Of a stretch of DNA of 64,000 nucleotides, positions 45,124 to 55,287 are shown piece after piece. The stretch is from Phyllobacterium lublinensis (GTDB lineage Bacteria > Pseudomonadota > Alphaproteobacteria > Rhizobiales > Rhizobiaceae). The notes beneath the pieces are model-generated. The model was not told where the DNA came from, did no database searches, and saw only the letters and a list, made by a program, of their open reading frames with translations. Made by a program: the position numbers and the translations under genes. Numbering within the stretch: position 1 is the first letter of the stretch; the number at the start of each line of letters is the position of its first letter. Where the stretch lies: NCBI RefSeq assembly GCF_020164435.1, contig NZ_JAIUDQ010000003.1, forward strand, positions 124,001 through 188,000, written 5' to 3'.

Positions 45124-46009
45124 GTTCAGATCCCTCCGTGATGCTGCGGGTCGCAACGACAAACCAGTCCGGGTGTCGCTGGCGAAGCCTGGCGGCCGCG
45201 ATTTCGGCATCGTCATTGCTGTCATAAATGGCAAAGCAGGTGCCACCCGAGCCGGACATGCGCACAAGCCTTGCCCGCGTACCGCGCAACGCGTCCATTG
45301 TGTCAGCAATTGCCGGAGCCAATTTTGCGGTTGCGCCATACATGTGATTGTGGGTTTCCGCCAGATAGGCACAGACGTCGGCAACGGATTGCAAGGCTGG
45401 CAACGCGGGCAGGGGCAGGTTGTCGCGTTTTTCCAGTGCCGCAAAGACCTGTGGTGTGGAAACGGTCACGCCATTGTTGGCAAGAACCATCGGCAAAGGG
45501 GGGAAGGCGGCGACGGGCTCGATATCCTCGCCAATGCCGCGCGCAATCAGGGATCTCCCGCGCAGGCACATGGGGACATCTGCGCCCAGCCGCAAGCCAA
45601 TCGCGGCCAGTAGCTGTGGCTCGGCCTTGATTCCCCAGAGCGCTGCCAGCGAACGGATTGTCGCCGCCGCGTCGCTTGATCCGCCGCCAATGCCGGAGGC
45701 AATCGGAAGATGTTTTTCAAGATGAATGGCGACGGGCGCCGCCTGTCCGGGGAAATGCTGGCGCAGTGCGTCCCTCGCCCTGATCACGAGGTTGTTCCCG
45801 TCGTACGGTAATTCGCATCCGAACGGGCCCGACATCTCGAACGAATCATCCTTGGCGTGCCTGACAATCACTTTGTCGCCGAAGGCCGCGAAGACCACCA
45901 GACTGTCCAGCAAATGATAGCCGTCGCTGCGCCGCCCTGTGACATGCAGCGCGAGATTGATCTTTGCCGGGGCAGCCAGGCTGATCGCGCGATCAAGATG
46001 GTCCAGCAT
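45107..46009 (-). CDS. ispE: 4-diphosphocytidyl-2-C-methyl-D-erythritol kinase
   Basis: A 300-residue GHMP kinase of the MEP isoprenoid pathway. PAKINLALHV at the start, and the ATP-binding loop ASGIGGGSSDAAAT near residue 98, are diagnostic. ATG 46009 lies two nucleotides past the stop of the next gene upstream. It overlaps moaB. ispB, of the polyprenyl end of the pathway, lies 2.4 kb away on the other strand. Confidence 0.94.
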   Translation of the reverse strand: MLDHLDRAISLAAPAKINLALHVTGRRSDGYHLLDSLVVFAAFGDKVIVRHAKDDSFEMSGPFGCELPYDGNNLVIRARDALRQHFPGQAAPVAIHLEKHLPIASGIGGGSSDAAATIRSLAALWGIKAEPQLLAAIGLRLGADVPMCLRGRSLIARGIGEDIEPVAAFPPLPMVLANNGVTVSTPQVFAALEKRDNLPLPALPALQSVADVCAYLAETHNHMYGATAKLAPAIADTMDALRGTRARLVRMSGSGGTCFAIYDSNDDAEIAAARLRQRHPDWFVVATRSITEGSELEPHR

Positions 46010-46011
46010 TA

Positions 46012-46197
46012 TCAATCTTTGCGCAGACGGTATTCGCCGGTCTCCGGGTCACGCACAAGGGTACCCTGCGCGTGGTTCTGCACTTCCTTTTCAGCCTCGC
46101 GAACACGCTGGGAAACCCGCTGTGCTTCTCTCTTGAAGGAACGGTAACCATAATAGGCTGCGGCACCCACAAGAGCGAAAAATATCAACTGTGCCAT
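46012..46197 (-). CDS. Small membrane-anchored conserved protein (61 aa)
   Basis: A 61-residue protein with one N-terminal helix (QLIFFALVGAAAYYGY) and a highly charged C-terminal stretch ending in PETGEYRLRKD. It seems to be a small conserved rhizobial membrane protein of unknown function. AAGGA overlaps the region just before ATG. It is immediately upstream of ispE and probably cotranscribed. Confidence 0.75.
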   Translation of the reverse strand: MAQLIFFALVGAAAYYGYRSFKREAQRVSQRVREAEKEVQNHAQGTLVRDPETGEYRLRKD

Positions 46198-46271
46198 CGT
46201 CCTTGAACCTCGATTGCCGATGCAGACTACACGATTACCATAGCATGGACCCGGCCGGGTCTATAGTCGAT

Positions 46272-47129
46272 TTACAAACCGAAGCGCGACCAAAGTGCAC
46301 GTTCCTCGGCTGCTCCAATCAGCCCATTGGCAAGACCGGAGCCGAGCTGATCCAGATTTACATCGACCGACGGGGCCTTGCGTCCAAATAGCCCCCGCGG
46401 CGCTGAAATCAAGCGGAGCTTGGTTTTCGGGCCATATTGCGACCGGAGATAGGAGCGCATGTCGCCAAGACCGTCGACCAGACCGAGCTCCAGGCCCCTT
46501 GTTCCGGTCCAGAACAGACCGGTAAACAGATCGGGGTTGTCAGTAAGTTTCTCGCCGCGCCGTTCCTTGACCAGATTGATGAACGTTTCGTGGATTTCGA
46601 GTTGCAGCGCCTTCAGATGTTCGACATCTTCCTTGTTCTCGGGCCGGAAGGGATCGAGCGTTGCCTTGTTCTTGCCCGCTGTGTGCACACGCCGCTCGAC
46701 ACCGATTTTCTTGATGAGATCTGTAAACCCGAAACTGGCCGAGACGACACCAATGGAGCCGACGATGGACGAGGGGTCGGCGATGATCTCATCGCCCGCG
46801 ACTGCGATCATGTAACCGCCCGACGCAGCGACATCCTCGACGAACATATAGACTTTCTTGTTCTTTTCCTCGGCAAGGTCGCGGATGCGCCGGAAGATCA
46901 GGCGCGACTGTACGGGGGAGCCGCCTGGCGAATTGATGGAAATTGCCACCGCCGGCGCATCCTTTTCGGCAAATGCCTTCTCGAGAACTGCAGCCGCCGA
47001 GCTCAGCGACAGGTTCTGCCGGAATGGGCCGCCTCCCGTCATGATCACGCCCTGGAGGCGCACAACGGGGATTTCGAGGTAATCGGGGCGCCAGCGGCGG
47101 GGCAATAATTTCCGGATGAATCGGGCCAA
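46272..47129 (-). CDS. S49-family peptidase (SppA-like)
   Basis: A 285-residue serine protease of the SppA/S49 (ClpP-fold) group. SINSPGGSPVQS, VEDVAASGGYMIA (with the nucleophilic Ser) and DPSSIVGSIGVVSASFGF are the family's core. It is the short form with no obvious N-terminal membrane helix, so it may be cytoplasmic or peripheral. It starts at TTG 47129, with AGGAG 8 nt upstream. Signal-peptide hydrolysis is a plausible role. Confidence 0.87.
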   Translation of the reverse strand: MARFIRKLLPRRWRPDYLEIPVVRLQGVIMTGGGPFRQNLSLSSAAAVLEKAFAEKDAPAVAISINSPGGSPVQSRLIFRRIRDLAEEKNKKVYMFVEDVAASGGYMIAVAGDEIIADPSSIVGSIGVVSASFGFTDLIKKIGVERRVHTAGKNKATLDPFRPENKEDVEHLKALQLEIHETFINLVKERRGEKLTDNPDLFTGLFWTGTRGLELGLVDGLGDMRSYLRSQYGPKTKLRLISAPRGLFGRKAPSVDVNLDQLGSGLANGLIGAAEERALWSRFGL

Positions 47130-47237
47130 GCGTGTCTCCTGTCACTATATTTGTTAGAACCATGTAAGTGGTGCTTTAAAATTCTCAATGTCTAAAAGAT
47201 TCCGAAGGTTGGCTTTTCCCGGCACAGCAGGCGGCGG

Positions 47238-48011
47238 TCAGAACAACGCTGCCAGCCCATTGTTGATGGCGTTTGCCCGTTCCGTGAAACCGTTTCCTGT
47301 CTCATGATGCATTACCAAGGCCGGTTGCAGTGACAGACCGGCACGGCTGCCCCTGATACCCTTGATGACGATGCGGATAGCCGCATCCTGCGGTCTTGGC
47401 TGCACGGGAATAATGACCAGGCCGCCGAATCGCCCCTGCAACGCCTCCAGTAGGTCGACAATCGATGTGGGACGGGCAATGATGCCGATCGCACCGCCAG
47501 GTTTGACGATGGCTGCCGCAGTCCTGATCCATAGCTCCATCATGCCTTGCGTCATGACATGCGCCTCCGCCTTGACCGGATCGGGCGTGGAACGGTCAGT
47601 CGGGGGGTTGAAGGGCGGATTCATGATGGCAAAGTCAAAGCCGTTGTCGTCGAGACCTGCCGCAACCCGTGCCCTCCCGGTCAAGGTGACGTCGGCTTGG
47701 ATCACTTCGGCACGGCCGGAAAATGCACTGTTTTCCGGCAGTGCCAGCGAACGCCGAGCGAAATCGGCCATGAAATCCGAACGCTCGATCAGTGCCGCCC
47801 GTGCATCGGGGCACCGCGAGAGAACAGCAAGTCCGGCCGCACCAGCCCCCGCGCCGAGATCAGCAAGGCGGCCCCGGAATCCTCCCGGCACGACACTCGC
47901 AAGGATCATCGCGTCGACACCAGATCGATGTCCCTTTTCTGCGGGCTGAAGCAGATGAAACCGGCCGCGATGAAATGCGTCAATCGTATACGGAGCATCG
48001 TTGGCGAGCAT
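47238..48011 (-). CDS. tRNA1(Val) (adenine37-N6)-methyltransferase-like protein
   Basis: A 257-residue Rossmann methyltransferase. LADLGAGAGAAGLAVLSR binds SAM and MNPPFNP is the N6-adenine catalytic motif. Together with HRSGVDAMILAS near the start this fits the TrmN6/YfiC group, which modifies A37 of tRNA1(Val). The exact target is not provable from sequence. It follows the DUF2007 gene by 3 nt on the same strand. Confidence 0.85.
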   Translation of the reverse strand: MLANDAPYTIDAFHRGRFHLLQPAEKGHRSGVDAMILASVVPGGFRGRLADLGAGAGAAGLAVLSRCPDARAALIERSDFMADFARRSLALPENSAFSGRAEVIQADVTLTGRARVAAGLDDNGFDFAIMNPPFNPPTDRSTPDPVKAEAHVMTQGMMELWIRTAAAIVKPGGAIGIIARPTSIVDLLEALQGRFGGLVIIPVQPRPQDAAIRIVIKGIRGSRAGLSLQPALVMHHETGNGFTERANAINNGLAALF

Positions 48012-48014
48012 TGG

Positions 48015-48236
48015 TCAGCCCCGAAGCTCCTGTTCAATGCCGGCATCCTTGAGGATCTGCCGTGCTTCCTTTTCACGGTTCTCGTCAACCATGACACGGC
48101 GCGCCAGAACACCAAGCGATCCTTCCAGGATGCTCATGTTTGAATCGGCCACAAAGTGCCCGATACCGGCTTCCTTCAGCAAGGATTCGACGAAGGATAT
48201 CACGACAAGGTCGTTGGTTCGCATTATTTCAATCAT
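48015..48236 (-). CDS. DUF2007-family small protein
   Basis: A 73-residue protein with a ferredoxin-like alpha-beta pattern: VVISFVESLLKEAGIGHFV, then NMSILEGSLGVLARRVMV and ENREKEARQILKD, matching the DUF2007 (putative signal-transducing) family. It opens the minus-strand run towards the TrmN6-like gene and is divergent from ispB. Either ATG 48236 or ATG 48224 may be the start. Confidence 0.8.
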   Translation of the reverse strand: MIEIMRTNDLVVISFVESLLKEAGIGHFVADSNMSILEGSLGVLARRVMVDENREKEARQILKDAGIEQELRG

Positions 48237-48416
48237 GTCATTACCGTCATGGAAGCCAGGGTGTCGCCGTTGCCGCCCAGCAAATGGCGCGTCTGGACTG
48301 GCCTTATCACGAATTTGTAACCCGTGCTATTTTTGCGCGCCAATTCGCCGCTTGCGGGTTATAGCCTGTCAAAATAAGGTGTCGCCGCATCATGCCAGAA
48401 CCTTAGGAGTTTCGTT

Positions 48417-49433
48417 TTGGGCGTCGTTGTCAATCTTGACGATAAGAAGAATAGCACCGGATCTGTTCAGCCGCTGATCGATCTGACGAAAGCGGATATG
48501 GGCCGGGTCAACGAGCTTATCCTGTCAAAAGCAGGGTCTGACGTCGAGATGATCCCCGAAGTTGCCAATCACCTGATCTCGTCTGGCGGCAAACGCCTGC
48601 GTCCCATGATCACGCTCGCAGCCGCGCGCATGTTCGGTTATCAGGGCGATGGCCATGTCAAGCTCGCGACCAGCGTCGAGTTCATGCACACGGCGACGCT
48701 TTTGCATGATGATGTCGTTGACGAAAGCGATCTGCGCCGCGGCAAAAGCACGGCGCGGATGATCTGGGGCAATCAGGCCAGCGTTCTCGTCGGTGATTTC
48801 CTGCTTGGCCAGGCCTTCAAGATGATGGTCGATGTCGGCTCGCTGGAAGCTCTCGATGTGCTCGCGACCTCCGCTTCGGTGATTGCCGAGGGCGAGGTCA
48901 TGCAGCTTGCTGCGGCAAAGAATCTCGAAACGACCGAGGATGAATATCTCGCGGTGATCAAGGCCAAGACGGCGGCGCTGTTCTCTGCGGCTGCCGAAGT
49001 GGGGCCGATCATCGCATCGGCATCGCGGACGGACAGGCAGGCTCTGCGCTCCTATGGTCTCAATCTGGGGCTTGCCTTCCAGCTTGTTGATGATGCGCTT
49101 GACTATGGCGGCAACGCCAAGGATCTCGGCAAGAACACCGGCGACGATTTCCGCGAAGGCAAGATTACCCTTCCCGTCGTTCTGACATATCGGCGTGGTA
49201 CTTCGGAAGAGCGGCTTTTCTGGAGGGATGCGCTGGAAAACGGTGCAAATGACGACAAGGGGCTGGAAAAGGCCAAAGGTTTGATGACGCGTTATGGCGC
49301 ACTTGGTGATACAATACAGCGTGCGCGGCATTTTGGCGGGATTGCCCGGGATGCCTTGGCTCCTCTCGATCAGTCACCACAGAAGGATGCGCTTCTCGAA
49401 GTGATCGACTTCTGCATCAGCCGCGTCAATTGA
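48417..49433 (+). CDS. ispB: Polyprenyl diphosphate synthase
   Basis: A 338-residue trans-isoprenyl diphosphate synthase making the quinone side chain. The first Asp-rich motif is LLHDDVVDESDLRRG, the second FQLVDDALDYGG, and SGGKRLRP lies before them; all are intact. The start is TTG 48417, with AGGAG 7 nt upstream. The product (probably decaprenyl in this group) would feed UbiA in the same window. Confidence 0.92.
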   Translation: MGVVVNLDDKKNSTGSVQPLIDLTKADMGRVNELILSKAGSDVEMIPEVANHLISSGGKRLRPMITLAAARMFGYQGDGHVKLATSVEFMHTATLLHDDVVDESDLRRGKSTARMIWGNQASVLVGDFLLGQAFKMMVDVGSLEALDVLATSASVIAEGEVMQLAAAKNLETTEDEYLAVIKAKTAALFSAAAEVGPIIASASRTDRQALRSYGLNLGLAFQLVDDALDYGGNAKDLGKNTGDDFREGKITLPVVLTYRRGTSEERLFWRDALENGANDDKGLEKAKGLMTRYGALGDTIQRARHFGGIARDALAPLDQSPQKDALLEVIDFCISRVN

Positions 49434-49569
49434 TGCAGCATGGGTGTCCGCAAGAGCGAGGCCGTTTCCGAATTCTCAGCGACCTTGAGGGAAAACCGTA
49501 AAAAGGCCATGGTTTGCCTGAGATTCGGACAAATATTTTCAGACTGGGAAAGTGAAGAGGGTTTTTGAT

Positions 49570-51366
49570 ATGCAGCGCAGTAAATTGCTTGGCTCCGTTA
49601 TGGGCGCAACACTTGCTGCGTTTGTAGGCAGTCTTCCCGCTTCTGCAGCAACCGGCAATCCGCCGACATTGAATGCGGGCACTTTGTCCGGAGCGTTTCT
49701 GTCCGCCCGTACGGCGGAGCGCATCAATGATTTTGCCAGCGCCATCTCCTTTTACCGGCAGGCGCTTGCCTTTGACCCAAAAAATACCGAGCTGCGGCAA
49801 AGCCTGCTGCTGGTCCTCCTGACCGACGGCCAGTTCAAGCAGGCACTGCCGATCGCCGATGAGCTGAAGGCCGTCCCGGAGATCGAACGTTTCTCCCGTC
49901 TGGCGCTCGGCATCGATGCTCTGAACAGAAAGCAGTACCAGAAAGTCAACACGTTGATGATGCTGTCGCTCCAGTCGGACCTGGACCGCATGATCACCGG
50001 GTTGATTGCCGCCTGGGCCAAGGCCGGGGCCGGCAAGCCGAACGAAGCCCTGTCCATGATCGACAAGCTGCAGGGCCCCGAAGGCTTCAGCCTGTTCAAG
50101 ACCTATAACTCCGCATTGATCGCAGACATGGCCGGGCAGAAGGACAAGGCAGCGGCTTTCTACCAGGCCGCGCTCGAGGACAAGGCCAATGTGGCCGCCG
50201 CTCCGGACACCTATGAACGCCTGGTCGAAGCCTATGCATCATTCAAGATGCGGTCGGGCGACAAGGCGGGCGCCGAAGCCCTGGTCAAGGAAGCCACGGA
50301 AGTGCTGTCTGGCCGCATGGTCCTTGTCGAATTTGGCGAGCAGCTGGCGACGGCGAAGACAGTCAAGCCATTGATACAGACGCCGCAACAGGGCGCAGCG
50401 GAAGTCCTGTATACGCTTGCCACCGCCATCAACCGCAATGGTGGCGAGGCGTTTTCCAAGCTCTATCTGCAGATGTCGTTGCCATTGCGTCCTGACCATG
50501 ATGCAACGCTCTACCAGCTCGGCGATATCAGTGCGAAACTGGATCAGCCGGACAAGGCGATCGATTTCTTTGGCCGTATTTCCAATGATTCTGCCTACCG
50601 CCGCGACGCCGAAATGCAGCTTGCGATCAATCTCGCAATCCTCAAGCGCAATGACGAGGCAATCCAGCATCTCAATGGCCTGCTTGCCAGTGATCCCAGG
50701 GACATGCGTACCTATCTCGCAATCGGCAGCATTTACTCGCAGGACAAGGACTACAGGAAGGCAGCCGATACCTATGACAAGGCTGTCGCCCAGCTGGAGG
50801 CCCCGGTCCGCAACGACTGGACGATCTTCTATCAGCGCGGCATAGCCTACGAGCGGCTTAAGGAATGGGACAAGGCCGAGCCGAACTTCCTGAAGGCGCT
50901 CGAACTCTTTCCGAACCAGCCCCAGGTTCTCAACTATCTGGGCTATTCCTGGATCGACATGAACATCAAGCTTGAGCAGGGGCTTGATCTGATCAAGAGA
51001 GCTGTCGAGGTCAGGCCACAGGATGGGTATATCGTCGATTCTCTCGGCTGGGCCTATTACCGGCTCGGCCGCTACGATGAAGCCGTCACCCAGCTGGAGC
51101 AGGCGGTCAAGCTGCGCGCCGAGGACGCAACGATCAACGATCATCTGGGCGATGCCTATTGGCGCGCGGGACGCAAGCTTGAGGCCACATTCCAGTGGGC
51201 GCATGCCCGCGACGCCAAGCCAGAGCCTGAAGAACTGGCGAAGATCGAGAACAAGCTGAAGAACGGCCTTCCGGACGAAAAAGATGCGGGTGTTGCCAAG
51301 AACGGTGTCGACGAGCCGAAGCCTGTGGAACCGGCCCCCGCGCCGGCTCCCGACAAGAAGGGCTGA
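49570..51366 (+). CDS. Periplasmic TPR-repeat protein (598 aa)
   Basis: A 598-residue protein with a signal peptide (KLLGSVMGATLAAFVGSLPASAA, cleavage near residue 25) and many tetratricopeptide repeats, e.g. AYERLKEWDKAEPNFLKAL and AYYRLGRYDEAVTQLEQAV. A Lys/Pro/Ala tail closes it. Such proteins serve as scaffolds in the periplasm or outer membrane. GAGGG lies 9 nt before ATG 49570. It is upstream of glyQ by about 77 nt; a functional link is not evident. Confidence 0.85.
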   Translation: MQRSKLLGSVMGATLAAFVGSLPASAATGNPPTLNAGTLSGAFLSARTAERINDFASAISFYRQALAFDPKNTELRQSLLLVLLTDGQFKQALPIADELKAVPEIERFSRLALGIDALNRKQYQKVNTLMMLSLQSDLDRMITGLIAAWAKAGAGKPNEALSMIDKLQGPEGFSLFKTYNSALIADMAGQKDKAAAFYQAALEDKANVAAAPDTYERLVEAYASFKMRSGDKAGAEALVKEATEVLSGRMVLVEFGEQLATAKTVKPLIQTPQQGAAEVLYTLATAINRNGGEAFSKLYLQMSLPLRPDHDATLYQLGDISAKLDQPDKAIDFFGRISNDSAYRRDAEMQLAINLAILKRNDEAIQHLNGLLASDPRDMRTYLAIGSIYSQDKDYRKAADTYDKAVAQLEAPVRNDWTIFYQRGIAYERLKEWDKAEPNFLKALELFPNQPQVLNYLGYSWIDMNIKLEQGLDLIKRAVEVRPQDGYIVDSLGWAYYRLGRYDEAVTQLEQAVKLRAEDATINDHLGDAYWRAGRKLEATFQWAHARDAKPEPEELAKIENKLKNGLPDEKDAGVAKNGVDEPKPVEPAPAPAPDKKG

Positions 51367-51443
51367 ACGCTTCACCGCTTGACCGGCTTGAGTGCAAGTC
51401 TTAGGACGTGCACTCCATTCCTTCTCGTCAAAAAGGCCGTCCG

Positions 51444-52403
51444 GTGACTTCTTCCTTGACCGATCACATGCAGCCGACCCGTTCCTTCCAGGGTCTCATC
51501 CTGACGCTCCACAATTACTGGGCCGAGCAAGGCTGCGTGATCCTGCAGCCCTACGACATGGAAGTTGGCGCCGGTACATTCCATCCGGCCACGACGTTGC
51601 GTTCGTTGGGGCCGAAGCCTTGGAAAGCAGCCTATGTCCAGCCCTCGCGCCGCCCCAAGGATGGGCGCTACGGTGAAAACCCGAACCGGCTGCAGCATTA
51701 TTACCAATACCAGGTGATCATGAAGCCATCGCCGGCCAACCTGCAGGAACTTTACCTTGGTTCGTTGCGGGCTATTGGCCTTGACCCGCTCGTCCATGAC
51801 ATCCGGTTTGTCGAGGACGACTGGGAAAGCCCGACACTCGGCGCATGGGGCCTTGGCTGGGAGTGCTGGTGCGACGGCATGGAAGTATCGCAGTTCACTT
51901 ATTTCCAGCAGGTTTGCGGTATCGAGTGTGCGCCGGTTTCCGGCGAGCTCACCTATGGTCTGGAACGCCTCGCAATGTATGTGCAGGGTGTGGACAATGT
52001 CTACGACCTCAACTTCAACGGGCTTGAGGGCGATGAGAAGGTCACCTATGGCGATGTCTTCCTCCAGGCCGAGCAGGAATATTCCAGACATAATTTCGAG
52101 CACGCCAACACCGGCACGCTGCTGCGTCACTTCGAGGATGCGGAAGCAGAATGCGAGGCGCTGCTGAAGGCGGGCAGCCCGAGGGACGGCGGCAATAGCC
52201 CTTTGCACAAGATGGTGCTGCCGGCCTATGACCAGTGCATCAAGGCATCCCACGCCTTCAATCTGCTCGATGCGCGCGGTGTGATCTCGGTCACCGAGCG
52301 GCAGAGCTACATTTTGCGCGTACGCAACCTCGCCCGGCAGTGCGGCGAAGCCTTCCTTTTGACGGAAGCCGGTGGCGCTAATTTCAAAAGCGAGTCCGTA
52401 TAA
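51444..52403 (+). CDS. glyQ: Glycine-tRNA ligase alpha subunit
   Basis: A 319-residue catalytic subunit of the bacterial alpha2-beta2 glycyl-tRNA synthetase. [40 protein letters not shown] and [17 protein letters not shown] are near-invariant. GTG 51444 is chosen, since related proteins start about eight residues before the TRSFQG block and AAGG is 8 nt upstream; GTG 51408 and ATG 51468 are alternatives. Its TAA overlaps the ATG of glyS. Confidence 0.94.
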   Translation: MTSSLTDHMQPTRSFQGLILTLHNYWAEQGCVILQPYDMEVGAGTFHPATTLRSLGPKPWKAAYVQPSRRPKDGRYGENPNRLQHYYQYQVIMKPSPANLQELYLGSLRAIGLDPLVHDIRFVEDDWESPTLGAWGLGWECWCDGMEVSQFTYFQQVCGIECAPVSGELTYGLERLAMYVQGVDNVYDLNFNGLEGDEKVTYGDVFLQAEQEYSRHNFEHANTGTLLRHFEDAEAECEALLKAGSPRDGGNSPLHKMVLPAYDQCIKASHAFNLLDARGVISVTERQSYILRVRNLARQCGEAFLLTEAGGANFKSESV

Positions 52404-54697
52404 TGCCTGATCTATTGCTCGAACTCCGCTCGGAAGAAATCCCCGCACGCATGCAGCGCAAGGCTGCGGGCGATCTGAAGAAGCTCGTGACCGACGGGCT
52501 GGTCGAGGCCGGCCTTACCTACGAGGCCGCGGGCGACTACTGGACGCCGCGCCGCCTCACGCTCGACATCCGGGGCGTCAATGCCCGTTCCAAGGACGTG
52601 CATGAGGATCGCAAGGGGCCGAGCGTGAATGCGCCCGAACAGGCCATAGCCGGGTTCTTGCGCTCCGCGGGCCTTGCGGACATTTCCGAAGCGCATGTCC
52701 ATACGGACTCGAAGAAAGGTGATTTCTACGTTGCCCACCTTACGAGGCCTGGCCGTGCTGCCGAGGAAATCATCGCCGAATTGTTGCCAAGGATCATCCG
52801 TGAATTTCCCTGGCCGAAATCCATGCGCTGGGGCGCTGCTTCATCGAAGCCGGGCAGCCTGCGTTGGGTGCGCCCGCTGCAATCCATCCTCTGCACTTTC
52901 GGACCGGAAACCGAGGAGCCGGTTGTCGTCGATTTCGAGATCGATGGCCTGCGGGCAGGCAATGTCACCTACGGTCATCGCTTCCTGAGCGACGGCAAGC
53001 CGATTACCGTGCGCCGGTTTGACGACTATGTGGCAAAACTGGAAAAGGCCAAGGTGGTGCTTGATGCGGATCGCCGCAAGGAAATCATCCTTTCCGACGC
53101 CCATAATATTGCCTTTGCATCCGGGCTTGAACTGGTCGAGGACGACGGGCTCCTTGACGAAGTATCAGGCCTTGTCGAGTGGCCGGTGGTGCTGATGGGT
53201 GAGTTTGAGGAAGAATTCCTCGCCATTCCACCGGAGGTAATTCGCCTCACAATCAAGACCAACCAGAAATGCTTTGTAACCCGCAAGCAGGGCGATCCCG
53301 ACAGGCTGTCGAACAAGTTCATCCTCGTCTCCAATATCGAGGCTACGGATGGCGGGCGCGAAATCGCCTATGGCAACGGCAAGGTCGTGCGGGCACGTCT
53401 CTCCGATGCGTTGTATTTCTGGAATACCGATCAGCATGACCTGCCGGACATGCACACGCTTGCCGCAGCGGCCATCAGGTTCGACCTCGATCTGAAGAAG
53501 CCGCTGGACCAGCGCATGGCGCGCCTCGATGCGCTGAACGTTACGTTCCACGCCAAGCTTGGGACGCAAGGTGAACGCGTTACCCGCATCAGGGCGCTAG
53601 CGCGCGAAATCGCACCGCTGGTCGGGGCCGATCCCGCATTGGCCATGCGCGCGGCGGTACTGGCCAAAGCGGACCTCACGACGGAAATCGTCGGGGAGTT
53701 TCCCGAATTGCAGGGCGGCATGGGGCGCAAATATGCTCTGCTGCAAAACGAGCATCCCTCCGTTGCCGCTGCCATCGAAGAGCATTACAAGCCCCAGGGT
53801 CCATCCGATTTCGTGCCAAGCGATCCGGTGTCGGTCGCAGTTGCGCTTGCCGACAAGCTCGATACGCTCGTCGGTTTCTGGGCCATTGATGAGAAGCCGA
53901 CCGGCTCGAAGGATCCGTTCGCCCTGCGCCGCGCGGCCCTTGGAGTCATTCGTTTGCTGCTTTCCAGCGACTGGAAATTCGAACTGTTGCCCGTGTTCCT
54001 GGCGGCGTTTGCCCAGTTGCGCGAAGACAGTATCGAGCAGAGCGTCGAACATTTCGAAAAAACGCAGGCAGCACAGCAGACCGGCGACGTGGATGGTGAG
54101 GAAGACGTCATCAACGCCATTTCGGGCTTCGAAAAGCGTGTGCGCAGCCAGGTCTCCGAGCGGGCCCGGCCAACCCTTCTTGATCTTCTCGGCTTCTTCC
54201 ACGAGCGCTTGAAGGTGCATCTGCGCGACCTCGGCGCGCGTCACGATCTCATCGATGCCGTCCTGACCGAGGACGCCGACAATCTCCTGTTGATTGCCCG
54301 CCGAGTCGAAGCCTTGATTGTGTTTCTCAACACGGAAGACGGGAAGAACCTTCTCGCCGGCACCAAGCGCGCGGCGAATATCCTGAGCGCCGAAGAGAAG
54401 AAGGGCACGGTCATATCCGATCGTGTCGATCCGGCCCTGTTCAATCTCGACGAGGAAAAGCTGCTGCATGCTGCGGTGAATCAGGCTGAGAGCCAGGCTG
54501 CGCAAGCGATTCAAAAGGAAGACTTTTCCGGTGCCATGATCGCACTTAGCGCTCTGCGCGAACCGGTTGATTCATTTTTTGAGAAAGTGCTGGTTAACGA
54601 CGAGAATCCTGATATCCGCGCCAATCGTCTGGCACTTCTTTCGCGAATCCGGACGGCAACAAACACCGTCGCGGACTTCTCGAAAATCGTTGGATAA
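52403..54697 (+). CDS. glyS: Glycine-tRNA ligase beta subunit
   Basis: A 764-residue beta subunit that binds tRNA(Gly). It begins [18 protein letters not shown], has [11 protein letters not shown] and [12 protein letters not shown] segments, and ends with an HD- and anticodon-binding region. Full length for the family (about 690-770). TAATG overlap with glyQ secures equal translation. A hairpin follows its stop. Confidence 0.95.
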   Translation: MPDLLLELRSEEIPARMQRKAAGDLKKLVTDGLVEAGLTYEAAGDYWTPRRLTLDIRGVNARSKDVHEDRKGPSVNAPEQAIAGFLRSAGLADISEAHVHTDSKKGDFYVAHLTRPGRAAEEIIAELLPRIIREFPWPKSMRWGAASSKPGSLRWVRPLQSILCTFGPETEEPVVVDFEIDGLRAGNVTYGHRFLSDGKPITVRRFDDYVAKLEKAKVVLDADRRKEIILSDAHNIAFASGLELVEDDGLLDEVSGLVEWPVVLMGEFEEEFLAIPPEVIRLTIKTNQKCFVTRKQGDPDRLSNKFILVSNIEATDGGREIAYGNGKVVRARLSDALYFWNTDQHDLPDMHTLAAAAIRFDLDLKKPLDQRMARLDALNVTFHAKLGTQGERVTRIRALAREIAPLVGADPALAMRAAVLAKADLTTEIVGEFPELQGGMGRKYALLQNEHPSVAAAIEEHYKPQGPSDFVPSDPVSVAVALADKLDTLVGFWAIDEKPTGSKDPFALRRAALGVIRLLLSSDWKFELLPVFLAAFAQLREDSIEQSVEHFEKTQAAQQTGDVDGEEDVINAISGFEKRVRSQVSERARPTLLDLLGFFHERLKVHLRDLGARHDLIDAVLTEDADNLLLIARRVEALIVFLNTEDGKNLLAGTKRAANILSAEEKKGTVISDRVDPALFNLDEEKLLHAAVNQAESQAAQAIQKEDFSGAMIALSALREPVDSFFEKVLVNDENPDIRANRLALLSRIRTATNTVADFSKIVG

Positions 54698-54707
54698 CAA
54701 AAGGCTA

Positions 54708-54725
54708 GGCGCGAAACCTCGCGCC
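54708..54725. terminator. Hairpin between convergent glyS and the small secreted gene
   Basis: GGCGCGA and TCGCGCC with an AACC loop, then GGTTTCC. It lies in the 34-bp gap between the stop of glyS and the stop of the convergent gene, so it may act for both. Confidence 0.55.
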
Positions 54726-54731
54726 GGTTTC

Positions 54732-55115
54732 CTACATGCCGGCGCGTAGCGGCGTCTCGGTGACGCTGGTAATCGACTTTTCGGGCACGGCCTCACCGGC
54801 AGGAACGAGGGGTGCGGCATTGGCGGCGATCATCGACGTGGGACCTGCGGGAGCCCCATTGCCTTGCAGTCGCGCCATGTATTGGCGGGAGCGCTCACGC
54901 CGCTCCGCATAGGCCTTGAGGCGGGCGGCCTCTTCGGCGCGTTTGGCCAGGCAAGGTGTGCAGATTGGATTGCCGTTCGCGTCGAAACTGTCATAGCCAA
55001 TATAGGAGACGGAGTTTGGCTTGGCGGCTGCGCCCATGACCCTGATAGACTCGCCCGCTTGGGCGGACACGGCCAGTAGCGTCATGGCGGTTGCGGCAAT
55101 CATCTGGCGAAGCAT
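54732..55115 (-). CDS. Small secreted protein with CxxC motif (127 aa)
   Basis: A 127-residue protein with a signal peptide (MIAATAMTLLAVSAQAGES, cleavage after AQA). The mature part has a single CxxC (NPICTPCLAK), a charged helix (RAEEAARLKAYAERRERSRQ), and a flexible C-terminus. CxxC could bind metal or form a disulfide. No family recognised. It is convergent with glyS and divergent from tsaC. Confidence 0.72.
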   Translation of the reverse strand: MLRQMIAATAMTLLAVSAQAGESIRVMGAAAKPNSVSYIGYDSFDANGNPICTPCLAKRAEEAARLKAYAERRERSRQYMARLQGNGAPAGPTSMIAANAAPLVPAGEAVPEKSITSVTETPLRAGM

Positions 55116-55287
55116 GGCAGGTCGTCCCCTGTTCGTTTTGTTGAGAAACTCCTAGCAGCGATTCATTGCCAACCCTTATTCAGGATCGCTCCAATTTTAA
55201 TCATGACCTCATTCGGTGTGTTCATCAGCCGGTACTTGCGGCAGGTCATCGCCTTCGTGTAGGCAATGCCGACGATCGGAGATTTCC

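Noticed and set aside
51372..52448. A 358-codon minus-strand frame
   Set aside because: Antisense of glyQ.
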